Source: JAOXRU01 sp965247735
GTDB lineage: Bacteria; Bacteroidota; Bacteroidia; Flavobacteriales; Flavobacteriaceae
Assembly: GCA_965247735.1 (NCBI GenBank)
Contig: CBDFHN010000001.1
Location: 682,001 to 746,000 of the forward strand
DNA: 64,000 bases
Direction: 5' to 3'
The notes below the pieces were generated by a model. That model did not search any database, was not told the origin of the DNA, and saw only the letters and a list, made by a program, of their open reading frames with translations. The position numbers were made by a program, and so were the translations under genes. Below, piece by piece: positions 8,708 through 16,453 of this stretch. How positions within the stretch are numbered: position 1 is the first letter of the stretch; each line of letters begins with the position of its first letter.

Positions 8708-8770
8708 TAAACGGTTGCGTTTAATAATGCAAATATAGGTAAATATTTTTATTAAACGATACCGTTTAAT
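8708..8770 (-). promoter_or_regulatory. TetR promoter with two palindromic operators
   Basis: Two copies of TAAACG-N4-CGTTTA lie at 8708-8723 and 8753-8768, centres 45 bp apart; the second extends to ATTAAACG...CGTTTAAT. Between them on the minus strand is TATATTTG (8737-8730), the Bacteroidetes -7 box. The upstream operator lies where the -33 box belongs (CGTTT, ~19 bp before the -7), and the downstream one lies near the expected transcription start just before the ATG at 8704. This fits repression by steric block. Confidence 0.7.
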
Positions 8771-9125
8771 TGTTTTTATGTTTTATCTATTTTCAATTGT
8801 ATACTATTATGCTATAATTGCTACTAAAAGTAAGGGAATAGTATGTGGAATATTTAATATGATATTTTTTGTTTTCCAATAGATAAGAGGACTTTATTTT
8901 ATGTAGCTTAGATTATTGTTATTAATAGTTTCTGTTTTTAATATGGTATTTTGGTAGTTATATGTGTTGTATTAATTAGCATCAAAATTTTATTTAATGT
9001 ATTTGTATATTCTTATGATTATTGTGTGCATGTTTTCTATATTTGGAATAAATATAGAAGCAATAAACAATATATGATGTTTATTGTTTAGTCGTAAACC
9101 ATAGCTTTAAAAGTACTAACCAATT
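8771..9125. other. AT-rich intergenic stretch
   Basis: About 355 bp between the tetR promoter and the next gene. I see no open frame of note, no strong hairpin and no clear promoter. It is unusually T-rich on the plus strand. Confidence 0.4.
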
Positions 9126-9599
9126 ATGAAAAATTTATTTATTGTATTATTTCTATTATCTATTTGCACAAATTGTTTAAGTCAAACCCCAGCAGAAATA
9201 TATGAATATTTGAACGAAAAGATAGATATATATAAGCTTAATGACACCGAAAAAAATTACAACTATATAGTAGAAGAAGTAGATGTTAATCAAAATAAAA
9301 GGATTAATTTTATACAATTCTGTACAACATTTAAACTTTGTTCAAGAGCCTATTTATTGAACCCAAGAGAGTATACTGGAATAGCGGTTAAGGAAAAATC
9401 CGAAGGCATATTGATTGAATTATCTTTTAAATCCAATTCAATAACAACTGAGAAAATTAATATAAATACTGAAGAGCATTTCAAAGGAGATTCAGCATCT
9501 AAGGTTTCAATTATCCTAGGAAATGATACACCAGAGTCTGAAGTGAATAAAATAAAAAAGGGATTTATAAAGCTATTTAGAATGTATGATGTTGAATAG
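9126..9599 (+). CDS. Secreted protein, unknown
   Basis: 157 aa. A signal peptide (MKNLFIVLFLLSICTNCLSQ) is likely cut after LSQ; a type II lipoprotein cut at the internal Cys is less likely because the canonical lipobox spacing is poor. The mature part is mixed alpha/beta with no family that I recognise. It is monocistronic, with 190 bp or more of AT-rich DNA on each side, in the accessory region. Confidence 0.55.
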   Translation: MKNLFIVLFLLSICTNCLSQTPAEIYEYLNEKIDIYKLNDTEKNYNYIVEEVDVNQNKRINFIQFCTTFKLCSRAYLLNPREYTGIAVKEKSEGILIELSFKSNSITTEKININTEEHFKGDSASKVSIILGNDTPESEVNKIKKGFIKLFRMYDVE

Positions 9600-9813
9600 A
9601 GGAATGTTTTTAACTAAATGTCAATTGTTAATAATATCTCTTAGCGCTGATGTGTAGCTAGAGTTTATTCTTATGAAAAGAAGAGATCTATCTTTAATTT
9701 AAAAGTTAGTTCATATTTTAAAAGTTTAACCGAATTTAAATTCGATTAAGTCTCAAAACAGAAAGAGGTACATTTTTAAACTTTTATTGCTTTTAATATT
9801 GAAGATTGTGAAT

Positions 9814-10293
9814 ATGAAAAAAACAAAATTGCTACTTATAGTATTGATTTTAATCGGATTAAATTCTTCTGCTCAAGAGTTGACTTGTGCTGATTTTAAA
9901 ATCGGACAGTTTTATATTCCCGAAACAAAAGAATTGGCTAAATATACTGTTGTTGAAAATGACAGTATTTCGGAATTTGCATATATACCAGATTCTTCAA
10001 TTAAGAAATATATTGTAATTCGAGAAAAGAATGTTCAAATTGAATGGAAAAATGGAATTGGGAATGGGAATCCTGAATATGAAATAATTGAATGGATTGA
10101 TGACTGTACATATCGACTAACTTATGACGCTTCTAAATTTGAACTAAGTGAGGATAAAAAATGGATTAACAATAATAATGGAATTGTAGTATCAAAGAGA
10201 AAGATAGAAAAAAAATGTTTGTTTTATACTGCAACTATGACAACAAATGAAGGAGAAAAAATTTCTCAGGACGGAATAATTTGTAAAGAATAA
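9814..10293 (+). CDS. Secreted protein, CADFK-type paralog
   Basis: 159 aa from ATG 9814 (MKKTKLLLIVLILIGLNSSAQ, a clear signal peptide). An upstream TTG nine codons earlier would spoil the signal peptide. The mature protein begins ELTCADFKIGQF, and WIDDCTYRL lies further on, matching the layout of the lipoprotein at 6752-7126. A C-terminal pair of Cys (EKKCLFYT and IICKE) may form a disulfide. No catalytic motif. Function unknown. Confidence 0.6.
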   Translation: MKKTKLLLIVLILIGLNSSAQELTCADFKIGQFYIPETKELAKYTVVENDSISEFAYIPDSSIKKYIVIREKNVQIEWKNGIGNGNPEYEIIEWIDDCTYRLTYDASKFELSEDKKWINNNNGIVVSKRKIEKKCLFYTATMTTNEGEKISQDGIICKE

Positions 10294-10722
10294 ATGCTAC
10301 CCATAATATCATATCCTTTTTAAAACCATAATAGAATTCTCCAAAGTAAATATTTGACTCATTGATTATTTTATAATGGTAATTTTTAGATGTTTACTTG
10401 TAGATAATTTCTAAAAACGAGAAATTTATTATAACTAGTTATGCTATAGATTACTATAGTAGTACAGTAATTTGGTAATAAGGTTTTGGATAAAGCTTTA
10501 AAGTAGGGGATAAGACTCGTCTTATACCTCGTCTTTTTTGTTGTGTTTTATTATTTATCGAAACATAGGGTATAGTTGTGTTATTTGTTTGTAAGTTGAT
10601 GTTTTATGGAACATTATTTTTGTATTTTTAACTGCAGTAGTACGTTTTATAAATCTCTAATTATTAAATTAGAGGTATTGATTTAAGAAATACTAATAAT
10701 ATCATTTTTAATAGCAATATAG
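10294..10722. other. Intergenic stretch with a 7-bp palindrome
   Basis: 429 bp without a credible gene. The only structure noted is ATAAGAC-TC-GTCTTAT at 10510-10525 followed 8 bp later by GTCTTTTTTG, which could act as a weak terminator or an operator for the gene at 10723. TATTTTTG near 10615 is a possible -7 box. Confidence 0.35.
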
Positions 10723-11469
10723 ATGAGTTTTTTTAAGAAAATATTAGGCAATACAGCATCAGAAAAGAAGCCTACAAATATTGATTCAGGATTTGAAGTA
10801 GTTGAAAAAGAGGCTGCACATACTTTTGAAGAGCTATTGGCACAACATGCTGCTTTAGCAATGGAAAAGCAAGGATTGTTTGGAGAAGTTATTGGAGATA
10901 ATTCCTGGCAATTAGATATGAACAAAGGTGTTATATATTTTGGAGATATTGTTTTTCCGATTCAGATAATAGGTTCTATATCTTTTGAAAGTAATTCTTG
11001 GATGTGGGGATGGGCAAATACTAAAAGTGGTATGCCAGATAACCTGCTTGTACAAGCTAATGAGTTAAAGGCTATGGGAACCAAAAATGGTATAAAAGAA
11101 TTAACAGATGGGCATTTTGATGTTGAAGAAGGCTTTGAACATCAAATGGGTATGATTGCTTGTGGTGTTTTTAAATCTAATAGTTATTACTGTGCCAATT
11201 ATGGACAAGGTACACTTGTGGTTACAATTGCTAGTGATGCTATACCAAGTATTGCTATGGATAGGGCAGAGAAGGTGCTTACTGTTTTTCCGCAGCTTAT
11301 AAGTGCTATATCAATAGATCATAAAGATGCTTTTAAAAACTACTTGATAGATAGGGATTTTAAGCTGAAAATTACTGCTACTGAAATTGAAGGCCTTAGG
11401 GATGGTAAAAAGGTAGTTGCAAAGTTTGATAATCAAGATAGACTTGCATCGTTAAATGGTACAATATAG
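10723..11469 (+). CDS. DUF6882-like cytoplasmic protein
   Basis: 248 aa, no signal peptide or membrane helix. After a short N-terminal lead (MSFFKKILGNTASEKK) comes a domain with the motif NSWMWGWAN (about 89-97), a preceding FGD....FPIQIIGS strand pair and a later helix-rich region. This W-W-WAN pattern is what I associate with DUF6882 proteins, which have no known activity. The last 40 residues (KLKITATEIEGLRDGKKV) look like an added beta hairpin. It is monocistronic, ending before a bidirectional hairpin. Confidence 0.6.
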   Translation: MSFFKKILGNTASEKKPTNIDSGFEVVEKEAAHTFEELLAQHAALAMEKQGLFGEVIGDNSWQLDMNKGVIYFGDIVFPIQIIGSISFESNSWMWGWANTKSGMPDNLLVQANELKAMGTKNGIKELTDGHFDVEEGFEHQMGMIACGVFKSNSYYCANYGQGTLVVTIASDAIPSIAMDRAEKVLTVFPQLISAISIDHKDAFKNYLIDRDFKLKITATEIEGLRDGKKVVAKFDNQDRLASLNGTI

Positions 11470-11560
11470 GGAGGTTGTAAGGTCTTTTTTATAGCATAAT
11501 ATTGATTGTTTTATTACTATCTAACTTTTTTGGACTCTGTTAAATATACCTTTAAAAAAA

Positions 11561-11603
11561 TAGTGATACTCAAAAACTAAGAATCGGCTTTTGGGTATCA
11601 CTA
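11561..11603. terminator. Bidirectional hairpin between convergent genes
   Basis: A 15-bp stem (TAGTGATACTCAAAA with TTTTGGGTATCACTA, one G-T pair) and 13-base loop. Seven A precede it (U-tract for the minus-strand gene); the plus side has only a weak T-rich tail. Confidence 0.75.
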
Positions 11604-12233
11604 ATTGTTCTATTTCTTTTTCTAATATTATTATTGGTTAAAAACTAAATTTTAGATTATGTTTTTTAACTTTTGATAGTTTTCAGAATCAGAACCAAAT
11701 TGCGAACTTATTAGTTTTTTAATTGCTAACATTTGTACTTCTAATGTTACGAATAGCTTTTTTCTGTGACTGGTAGCTATCTTTAATGCAGCATTGTTTT
11801 GTGCTGCAAGAATATTTGTTGTATCCATTTTTAGATGTAATTCTTTTAGCATTGGTATTGTTATTTGTTGATTGGGTGGGTTGTATTGCTTGCCCATACG
11901 TTCTAGATTTACTATAATCTTGCCTAAGTCTGTCCAACGGCTACCAAATGTAGTTTCAATAGTGCTTATGGTTTTTGTTTCTGGATCTTTCCCTTTTTTA
12001 GTAGCAGGCACTCCTCTAATATGACGTATTGTTTTTTTAATGTTTTTGGTGTAGACATCATCTTTTTCTCTTGTGGCATCTAAAAATTTGCTGATACGGG
12101 TTAGGCGTTTTACTAAAGAAGCGTCGGTTTTACTATAAAGATCATTTCTTTCTTTTACAATATTGTTTACTGTTACTTCAATTGCTAAAACTGCTGTTGT
12201 ATGGACTACCTAGTAAATTTGTGACTAATTTTC

Positions 12234-13067
12234 TTAGGCCGCTTTGTTACTAAATCCTTTTAGTTTGATTTCCATTTCTAACGGAGTTAAATATCCTAAA
12301 GAAGAGTGTAATCTTTGTGTATTATACCAGTCTATATAGTCTTCAATAGATTTATATAATTGAGTATATGAAGTATATTTAAATCTATATAACCATTCAT
12401 GTTTAATTGTTTTAAAGAAACTTTCAGCTACAGCATTATCCCAGCAATTACCTTTTCTACTCATCGATTGGGTTATTTTGCAATTGAAAGAGAAAATATC
12501 TGTGATCTTATTAGACGCATATTGTACACCTCTATCAGAATGAAAAATAAAACCATCTTTAATTTGTCTTTTACTTCTGGCCTGATGCCAAGTTTTAATA
12601 ATGGTGTTTTGGGAAGTCATGTCTTCGCTTAAAGTCCAACTTACTACTTTTCTATCTGCTAAATCTATGATGGTTGTTAGGTAATTCCAGTTATCATTCA
12701 CTCTAATATATGTAATATCAGAAATCCATTTTTCTCCTATTTTTAGACTTTTGAAATCTCTATTTAATACATTTTTTACTATTGGAAAACTGTGCTTTGA
12801 GTCTGTTGTTACTACAAATTTTCGCTTTAAGATACTTTTTAACCTCATTTCTTTCATAAGTAATCCTATATAAGACCGACAATATATAAGGTCTTCACGT
12901 TCTAGTTTTTTTTGAATCCGATGACTTCCATAGATTTCTCTACTATCTTCAAAAATGGCTTTAATCCTCTTCTTTAGATAATTTCTTGGAGTCTCCATAA
13001 CTATTAAGTCTTTGTTTTTAAGCCAGTGATAATAAGCGTTTTTACTAACTCTCATACACTTACACAT
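12234..13067 (-). CDS. IS3 transposase OrfB (DDE integrase)
   Basis: 277 aa from the internal ATG, but normally made as an OrfAB fusion. The integrase core holds the catalytic triad: D117 (WISDITY), D178 (FHSDRG) and E215 (DNAVAESFF), about 36 residues after the second Asp, followed by the K-x-x-E helix. The N-terminal part is the HTH_21-like region SREIYGSHRIQKKL. The -1 frame continues upstream without a stop to the slippery site at 13154-13148, giving KHLFQERLIRYQFVLKN before the ATG. All key residues are intact, so the transposase looks active. Confidence 0.92.
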   Translation of the reverse strand: MCKCMRVSKNAYYHWLKNKDLIVMETPRNYLKKRIKAIFEDSREIYGSHRIQKKLEREDLIYCRSYIGLLMKEMRLKSILKRKFVVTTDSKHSFPIVKNVLNRDFKSLKIGEKWISDITYIRVNDNWNYLTTIIDLADRKVVSWTLSEDMTSQNTIIKTWHQARSKRQIKDGFIFHSDRGVQYASNKITDIFSFNCKITQSMSRKGNCWDNAVAESFFKTIKHEWLYRFKYTSYTQLYKSIEDYIDWYNTQRLHSSLGYLTPLEMEIKLKGFSNKAA

Positions 13068-13114
13068 CTTCTCAACACTATAAATATCCGTGTTTTTTAA
13101 AACAAATTGATATC

Positions 13115-13396
13115 TTATGAGTCGCTCTTGGAAAAGATGCTTACTGCCTTTTTTAAGATGTCGCGCTCTATAGTTACATCTCTTAATTCTTTTTTCAAAG
13201 CTTTTAATTCTTGGGCTTCTATAGAAAGTACTTTCTTTTTAGAAAAATCTCCAGATCTTGCTGCAAATTCCCGTCCCCAGCGACAAATCATACCTGGGTT
13301 TAATCCATATTCCTCTCCAAGTTGTTTCGGTTTACTTCCAGATTTTAATAGTGATACTATCATTACCTTAAACTCGTTATCATGTTTTTTTGCCAT
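13115..13396 (-). CDS. IS3 transposase OrfA (helix-turn-helix)
   Basis: 93 aa. MAKKHDNEFKVMIVSLLKSG then KPKQLGEEYGLNPGMICRW is the HTH_Tnp_1 DNA-binding helix-turn-helix; the C-terminal part (ALKKELRDVTIERDILKKA) is the leucine-zipper-like coiled coil for oligomerisation. Near its 3' end the codons TTA AAA AAG contain the heptamer A-AAA-AAG (13154-13148), the classic -1 slippage site that joins it to OrfB. Confidence 0.9.
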   Translation of the reverse strand: MAKKHDNEFKVMIVSLLKSGSKPKQLGEEYGLNPGMICRWGREFAARSGDFSKKKVLSIEAQELKALKKELRDVTIERDILKKAVSIFSKSDS

Positions 13397-13840
13397 AATC
13401 TAATATATAAATATTATATGGACTCTAAAAAATCGTCACATCAAAGGTAGACACTCCAGTAGCTTTCTCTGCTTTAGAAATATTAAGGATGAGTTCTGCA
13501 GAACTTACACTTTTTGTTACTGCTATATATCCTGGTATTGATTCTAAAACGCTATTAAACTTTTTTGAAGTTAATAGCCTACTGGCAAATGATTGATTTG
13601 ATATTTTTTTCATAGACTTTAATTTTTATTTCTATAGACATATAACTATTTTGTAGGAATAATATTGTTAAATAGTTGATTTTTAATTCTTTTTGTTTCT
13701 AAAATATAGTTTATTTGTTATGTGATTCTTGTTTATAGCTTGTTTTTTATTAGGATTACTATTGGTTGTTTTTTTACCTGTTAATTGATGAGAAGTACTA
13801 TATAGACTACTATTGTTTAGGCATTAGTAATCCTATTGTG

Positions 13841-14029
13841 ATGGATATCAATAACTATTTGATGGATTTCAATAACTATTTAGTGGATTTCAATAACTAT
13901 TTAATGGATTTCAATAACTATTTAGTGGATTTCAATAACTATTTGATGGATATCAATAACTATTTGATGGATTTCAATAACTATTTGATGGATTTCAATA
14001 ACTATTTAGTAAAAATCAATACCTATTGT
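13841..14029 (+). repeat. 21-bp tandem repeat, 8 units plus one degenerate
   Basis: The unit is (A/G)TGGAT(A/T)TCAATAACTATTT(A/G). Units start at 13841, 13862, 13883, 13904, 13925, 13946, 13967 and 13988; a ninth, diverged unit runs 14009-14029. Only three positions vary, in a mixed pattern. In one plus frame each unit reads (M/V)D(F/I)NNYL, and the frame stays open over 13766-14077, but it has no ATG before the array and no recognisable flanking domain. The rest of the 13614-14150 gap is AT-rich and featureless. Confidence 0.9.
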
Positions 14030-14150
14030 ACTCTAGTAACTTTTAAAATAGCGAGTTTTTTATATAAACTTGGTTAGTGTAGTTTAATTGGAGCAATATA
14101 ATTAGTGTTTGTGTGTTTTATTAAATAGTTATAAAATATTTAAAATATAT

Positions 14151-14507
14151 ATGAACATAAAAGTAAAAAACGATTACAACTCATTAGAAAAAATTAATGA
14201 GTTTCTTAAAACTAAAACAGAACTAGAAGTGTCTATCGTCCAAGACCAATGGGCAACCGATGGTGAGTTAATAATAACTGCTGGAAAAAAATGTATTCTT
14301 GTAAAGAAAAGCGCAACAGCAGGAGCTAAAATCAATCTTTTAGAATCTAATGCAATAGAAATTAATCCTGTTCCTCCTAGTAATTTTATAAATAATATGA
14401 CGCAAAGAGGTTTACTAGCAGTAATTGTAGATGTCTTAATCTCTGGAAGTCAGAATAAAGTTGCTCAAGAAGTAGAAAATCACTTATTAGAAATCCAAAA
14501 TAAATAA
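14151..14507 (+). CDS. Small cytoplasmic protein, unknown
   Basis: 118 aa from ATG 14151 (MNIKVKNDYNSLEKINEFL). An upstream GTG 14 codons earlier gives a hydrophobic-poor lead and is less likely. The protein is alpha/beta with a repeated short-strand middle (GELIITAGKKCILVKKS) and a helical C-terminus (QNKVAQEVENHLLEI). No signal peptide. It lies 4 bp before a lipoprotein gene, so it is probably in an operon with it. Family unknown. Confidence 0.6.
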   Translation: MNIKVKNDYNSLEKINEFLKTKTELEVSIVQDQWATDGELIITAGKKCILVKKSATAGAKINLLESNAIEINPVPPSNFINNMTQRGLLAVIVDVLISGSQNKVAQEVENHLLEIQNK

Positions 14508-14511
14508 AACA

Positions 14512-15063
14512 ATGAAAAATCTAATTTACTTACCAATCTTACTATTTATATTTTCTTGTAATAATGCAAGTAAAAGTTATGAAGATAAAGCATCTTTAGA
14601 AGAACTTAAAAAGGAATTAATTTCAGAATTTGGAGAGAATGCTTATTATACAAAATTAAGCATTTCTAATGCTGACTATGGATCTATTGTAGGGGTTTCA
14701 CAAACAGATAAACCTTCGTCTTTAAAGATGACAGAATGGAATTACTTTAATGGAAGTTGGGATCAAATTTCTGATGTTACTTTAGAACTTTCGTCTGGAT
14801 CAAAAGCAGAAGACTTTATGTTTCAACTTAACAAAGTTATTGATTTTGAAATTATGGCAAAAGTAGTTGAAGAATCAAAGAAAAAAATAATAGAAGAAAA
14901 AGGAATAGCAAAAGTTAGAGTTGAAAATATTAATATAAATGCGCCTAATGATGGAGATTTTAATAGTATGAAGTATTTTATTACAATATCGCCAATAGAC
15001 GGAGGAACAGACTTTAATTTTTGGTACAATATGGATGGAACTTTATCTAAATTTGATTACTAA
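14512..15063 (+). CDS. Lipoprotein, unknown
   Basis: 183 aa. The signal peptide ends in FIFSC (Cys16). The mature part starts with an acidic helix (DKASLEELKKELISEF), then a beta region with DYGSIVGVSQTD, a helical middle (KVVEESKKKIIEEKG) and a beta-rich end (KYFITISPIDGG...FWYNMDG). The fold could be a duplicated NTF2- or lipocalin-like domain, but nothing specific is recognised. It is the second gene after the 14151 gene. A long imperfect palindrome begins 10 bp after its stop. Confidence 0.6.
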   Translation: MKNLIYLPILLFIFSCNNASKSYEDKASLEELKKELISEFGENAYYTKLSISNADYGSIVGVSQTDKPSSLKMTEWNYFNGSWDQISDVTLELSSGSKAEDFMFQLNKVIDFEIMAKVVEESKKKIIEEKGIAKVRVENININAPNDGDFNSMKYFITISPIDGGTDFNFWYNMDGTLSKFDY

Positions 15064-15073
15064 AAAACGTTTT

Positions 15074-15199
15074 ACAATATAAGGCTATAGGTAATGTGGG
15101 TCTTTTGAACTTAATTTAAAGGTTAGGAAGTTTTAACTAATTTTGGTGATAGTTTGAAAGTAATTGTATTATAATCCATATTACCTATAGCCTAATTGT
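15074..15199. repeat. 126-bp element with long terminal inverted repeats
   Basis: Arms GGCTATAGGTAATGTGG (15083-15099) and CCATATTACCTATAGCC (15176-15192) pair at 16 of 17 positions, and the outer ends ACAAT...ATTGT extend the pairing. It starts 10 bp after the stop codon of the lipoprotein gene and has no coding capacity. It could be a MITE or a recombination-site-like palindrome. The rest of the gap to 15385 is AT-rich and shows nothing. Confidence 0.65.
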
Positions 15200-15385
15200 T
15201 TTATGCAATTAAAAAGAAATATTATGAAATTGTTTGAATAGATAATCAACTAGGTTTAAGTTTTAAAATGCTATATTTTTATGAGTATTGTCTGTTTGTT
15301 TTTTATATTTGGGATAATAAAAAGATAACTAGGATAGATACGATTGTGTGTTTGTTATGCATTATCCATAATTTAAAACATTATA

Positions 15386-16132
15386 ATGAAACATAAAATA
15401 AGTTTAAAACTTTCTTCTAATCAAGACATCTTAGACACGTTAAACTATCTAATAGATAATTATGATGAAATTGCTAAAAATTCTTATGAAAATTCTGGGC
15501 TAGAATTTTATGATAATTCGACCAAAAATTTAATAGAATTAGATACACCTTTGCATCCAGAAATCCCCAATTATAGCGAACTTGCTTTTTATTTGAAAGT
15601 TATTAATAATAAAAATAATTTTGAAAAAGTAGAAAAATTTACCCAGATAGTTATCGAAAAAAATAACCCAAAATCAATCTGGATGAATGAAGAAATACAA
15701 ATGGGGCTTAGTGCTGCTTTTGCACTTGCTTTTAAAGATAAAAGATGTATTTTTAATTTTGTAAATGTTTTAAGAACGTTTGACTTAAATCATGAAGTCT
15801 ATGAACCTTTTTTTATAGAACTTTTGTTTAAAAAATGGGACATCTGTGATGAGACATTGTTCCTATTAGCCACTAGATCTGGGAGTATATCCGGTCAATG
15901 GGGAATCGAAAACTATGAAATACCAAAACTAGATGGTGAACAGAAAAATAAATTTATGAGATATTTGCTTGAAGACACCTTTAAATCGAAAGTAGTTTAT
16001 AGTGATCTTCTTATTGATTCTTTAGAATTTCTAAAAATCTCTATTGACATTAAGAAATTTAAAAGTCTTTTTGAGCATTACAAACCTCTATTTAATGAAA
16101 GTAATATTCCTACTTTAAGTCATCTCGAATAA
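15386..16132 (+). CDS. Cytoplasmic helical protein, unknown
   Basis: 248 aa, no signal peptide or membrane helix. The N-terminal half has acidic amphipathic helices (SNQDILDTLNYLIDNYDEIA); the middle (MGLSAAFALAFKDKRCIFNFVNVLRT) and end (YSDLLIDSLEFLKISIDIKKF) are further helices, compatible with a HEAT-like stack. Size, acidity and its solitary place in an accessory region would suit an immunity protein of a toxin system, but no toxin gene is adjacent, so this is only a guess. Confidence 0.55.
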   Translation: MKHKISLKLSSNQDILDTLNYLIDNYDEIAKNSYENSGLEFYDNSTKNLIELDTPLHPEIPNYSELAFYLKVINNKNNFEKVEKFTQIVIEKNNPKSIWMNEEIQMGLSAAFALAFKDKRCIFNFVNVLRTFDLNHEVYEPFFIELLFKKWDICDETLFLLATRSGSISGQWGIENYEIPKLDGEQKNKFMRYLLEDTFKSKVVYSDLLIDSLEFLKISIDIKKFKSLFEHYKPLFNESNIPTLSHLE

Positions 16133-16323
16133 AATAAAAATGGCTAGCCGAGTAAAGGACACCAACTAAAATAGATAGAGTACGCCTCTCAAATATTCGT
16201 AGCGATTCATTAAGATAAAAGGAACCAGAGGGTTTAGATATATATCACTCAAGTGCTAGCGCAAAATTATATTCCGTGCCAATTATGAGTAAGTAACTTA
16301 CAATAAAAAACATTGAATAGTCA

Positions 16324-16338
16324 CAGATTACAAATCTG
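16324..16338. repeat. Short palindrome CAGATT-ACA-AATCTG (REP-like)
   Basis: A perfect 6-bp stem with 3-base loop, 20 bp before a truncated gene start. It resembles the GATT...AATC palindromes found scattered in Bacteroidetes intergenic DNA; one copy only is seen here. Confidence 0.45.
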
Positions 16339-16357
16339 CACCAATAAGAGAAACGGA

Positions 16358-16453
16358 ATGAATATATTTAAAGCATTAAGTCAAGGAGATGGAAGTATAA
16401 ATGAAACAAACGTAACTTCCCTTTTAAGTTTTATTGGTCTCAAAAATAGTTAA
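16358..16453 (+). pseudogene. Truncated start of a nuclease-like gene
   Basis: Thirty-one codons beginning MNIFKALSQGDGSINETN, then VTSLLSFIG, before a stop. Openings of the kind FKALSxGxGxIxETNxTSFLxYLL begin a group of PD-(D/E)XK-nuclease-like hypothetical proteins several hundred residues long. Here the frame breaks right where the IS200/IS605 remnant begins and the rest of the gene is not seen downstream, so insertion was followed by deletion, or the fragment came with the insertion. Confidence 0.4.

Larger units (their letters stand above)
12202..13458 (-). mobile_element. IS3-family insertion sequence, complete, 1257 bp
   Basis: The ends are TGGACTACCT... (12202 on) and TGGAGTGTCTACC... 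(read inward from 13458 on the minus strand). Aligned without gaps over 32 bp they agree at about 19 positions, including TGGA and TGTGAC. The element is flanked by a 3-bp direct repeat GTA at 12199-12201 and 13459-13461. It carries orfA and orfB in the -1 frameshift arrangement of the family. Removal restores the host frame, which fixes the boundaries. Confidence 0.9.
11652..13613 (-). pseudogene. 233-codon conserved hypothetical gene split by an IS3 insertion
   Basis: The 5' part is 13613-13462 (MKKISNQSFASRLL...ISKAEKA) and the 3' part is 12201-11652. Removing the IS (12202-13458) and one copy of the GTA duplication joins AAAGCTAC to AACAGCAG and restores one open frame of exactly 702 bp, read as ISKAEKATTAVLAIEV across the junction. 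The protein is basic, helical, without signal peptide or membrane segment; late residues (TSHRKKLFVTLEVQMLAIKKL) look like a long helix. I do not recognise the family. The lack of other lesions says that the insertion is recent. Either fragment alone is unlikely to be functional. Confidence 0.85.

Noticed and set aside
11719..11937. A 72-codon frame within the IS-split gene
   Set aside because: It overlaps the reconstructed frame in another phase and has low-complexity composition; the 702-bp reconstruction explains the region.
4235..14029. The 75-bp and 21-bp repeats as CRISPR arrays
   Set aside because: The 21-bp units are head to tail without spacers, the 75-bp units are degenerate along their whole length, and no cas gene is present.
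13766..14077. Open frame through the 21-bp repeat that could encode a repetitive 103-residue protein
   Set aside because: It has no ATG before the array (only a TTG), no signal or domain on either side, and the frame is open just because the 21-bp unit is a multiple of three. Treated as a repeat.
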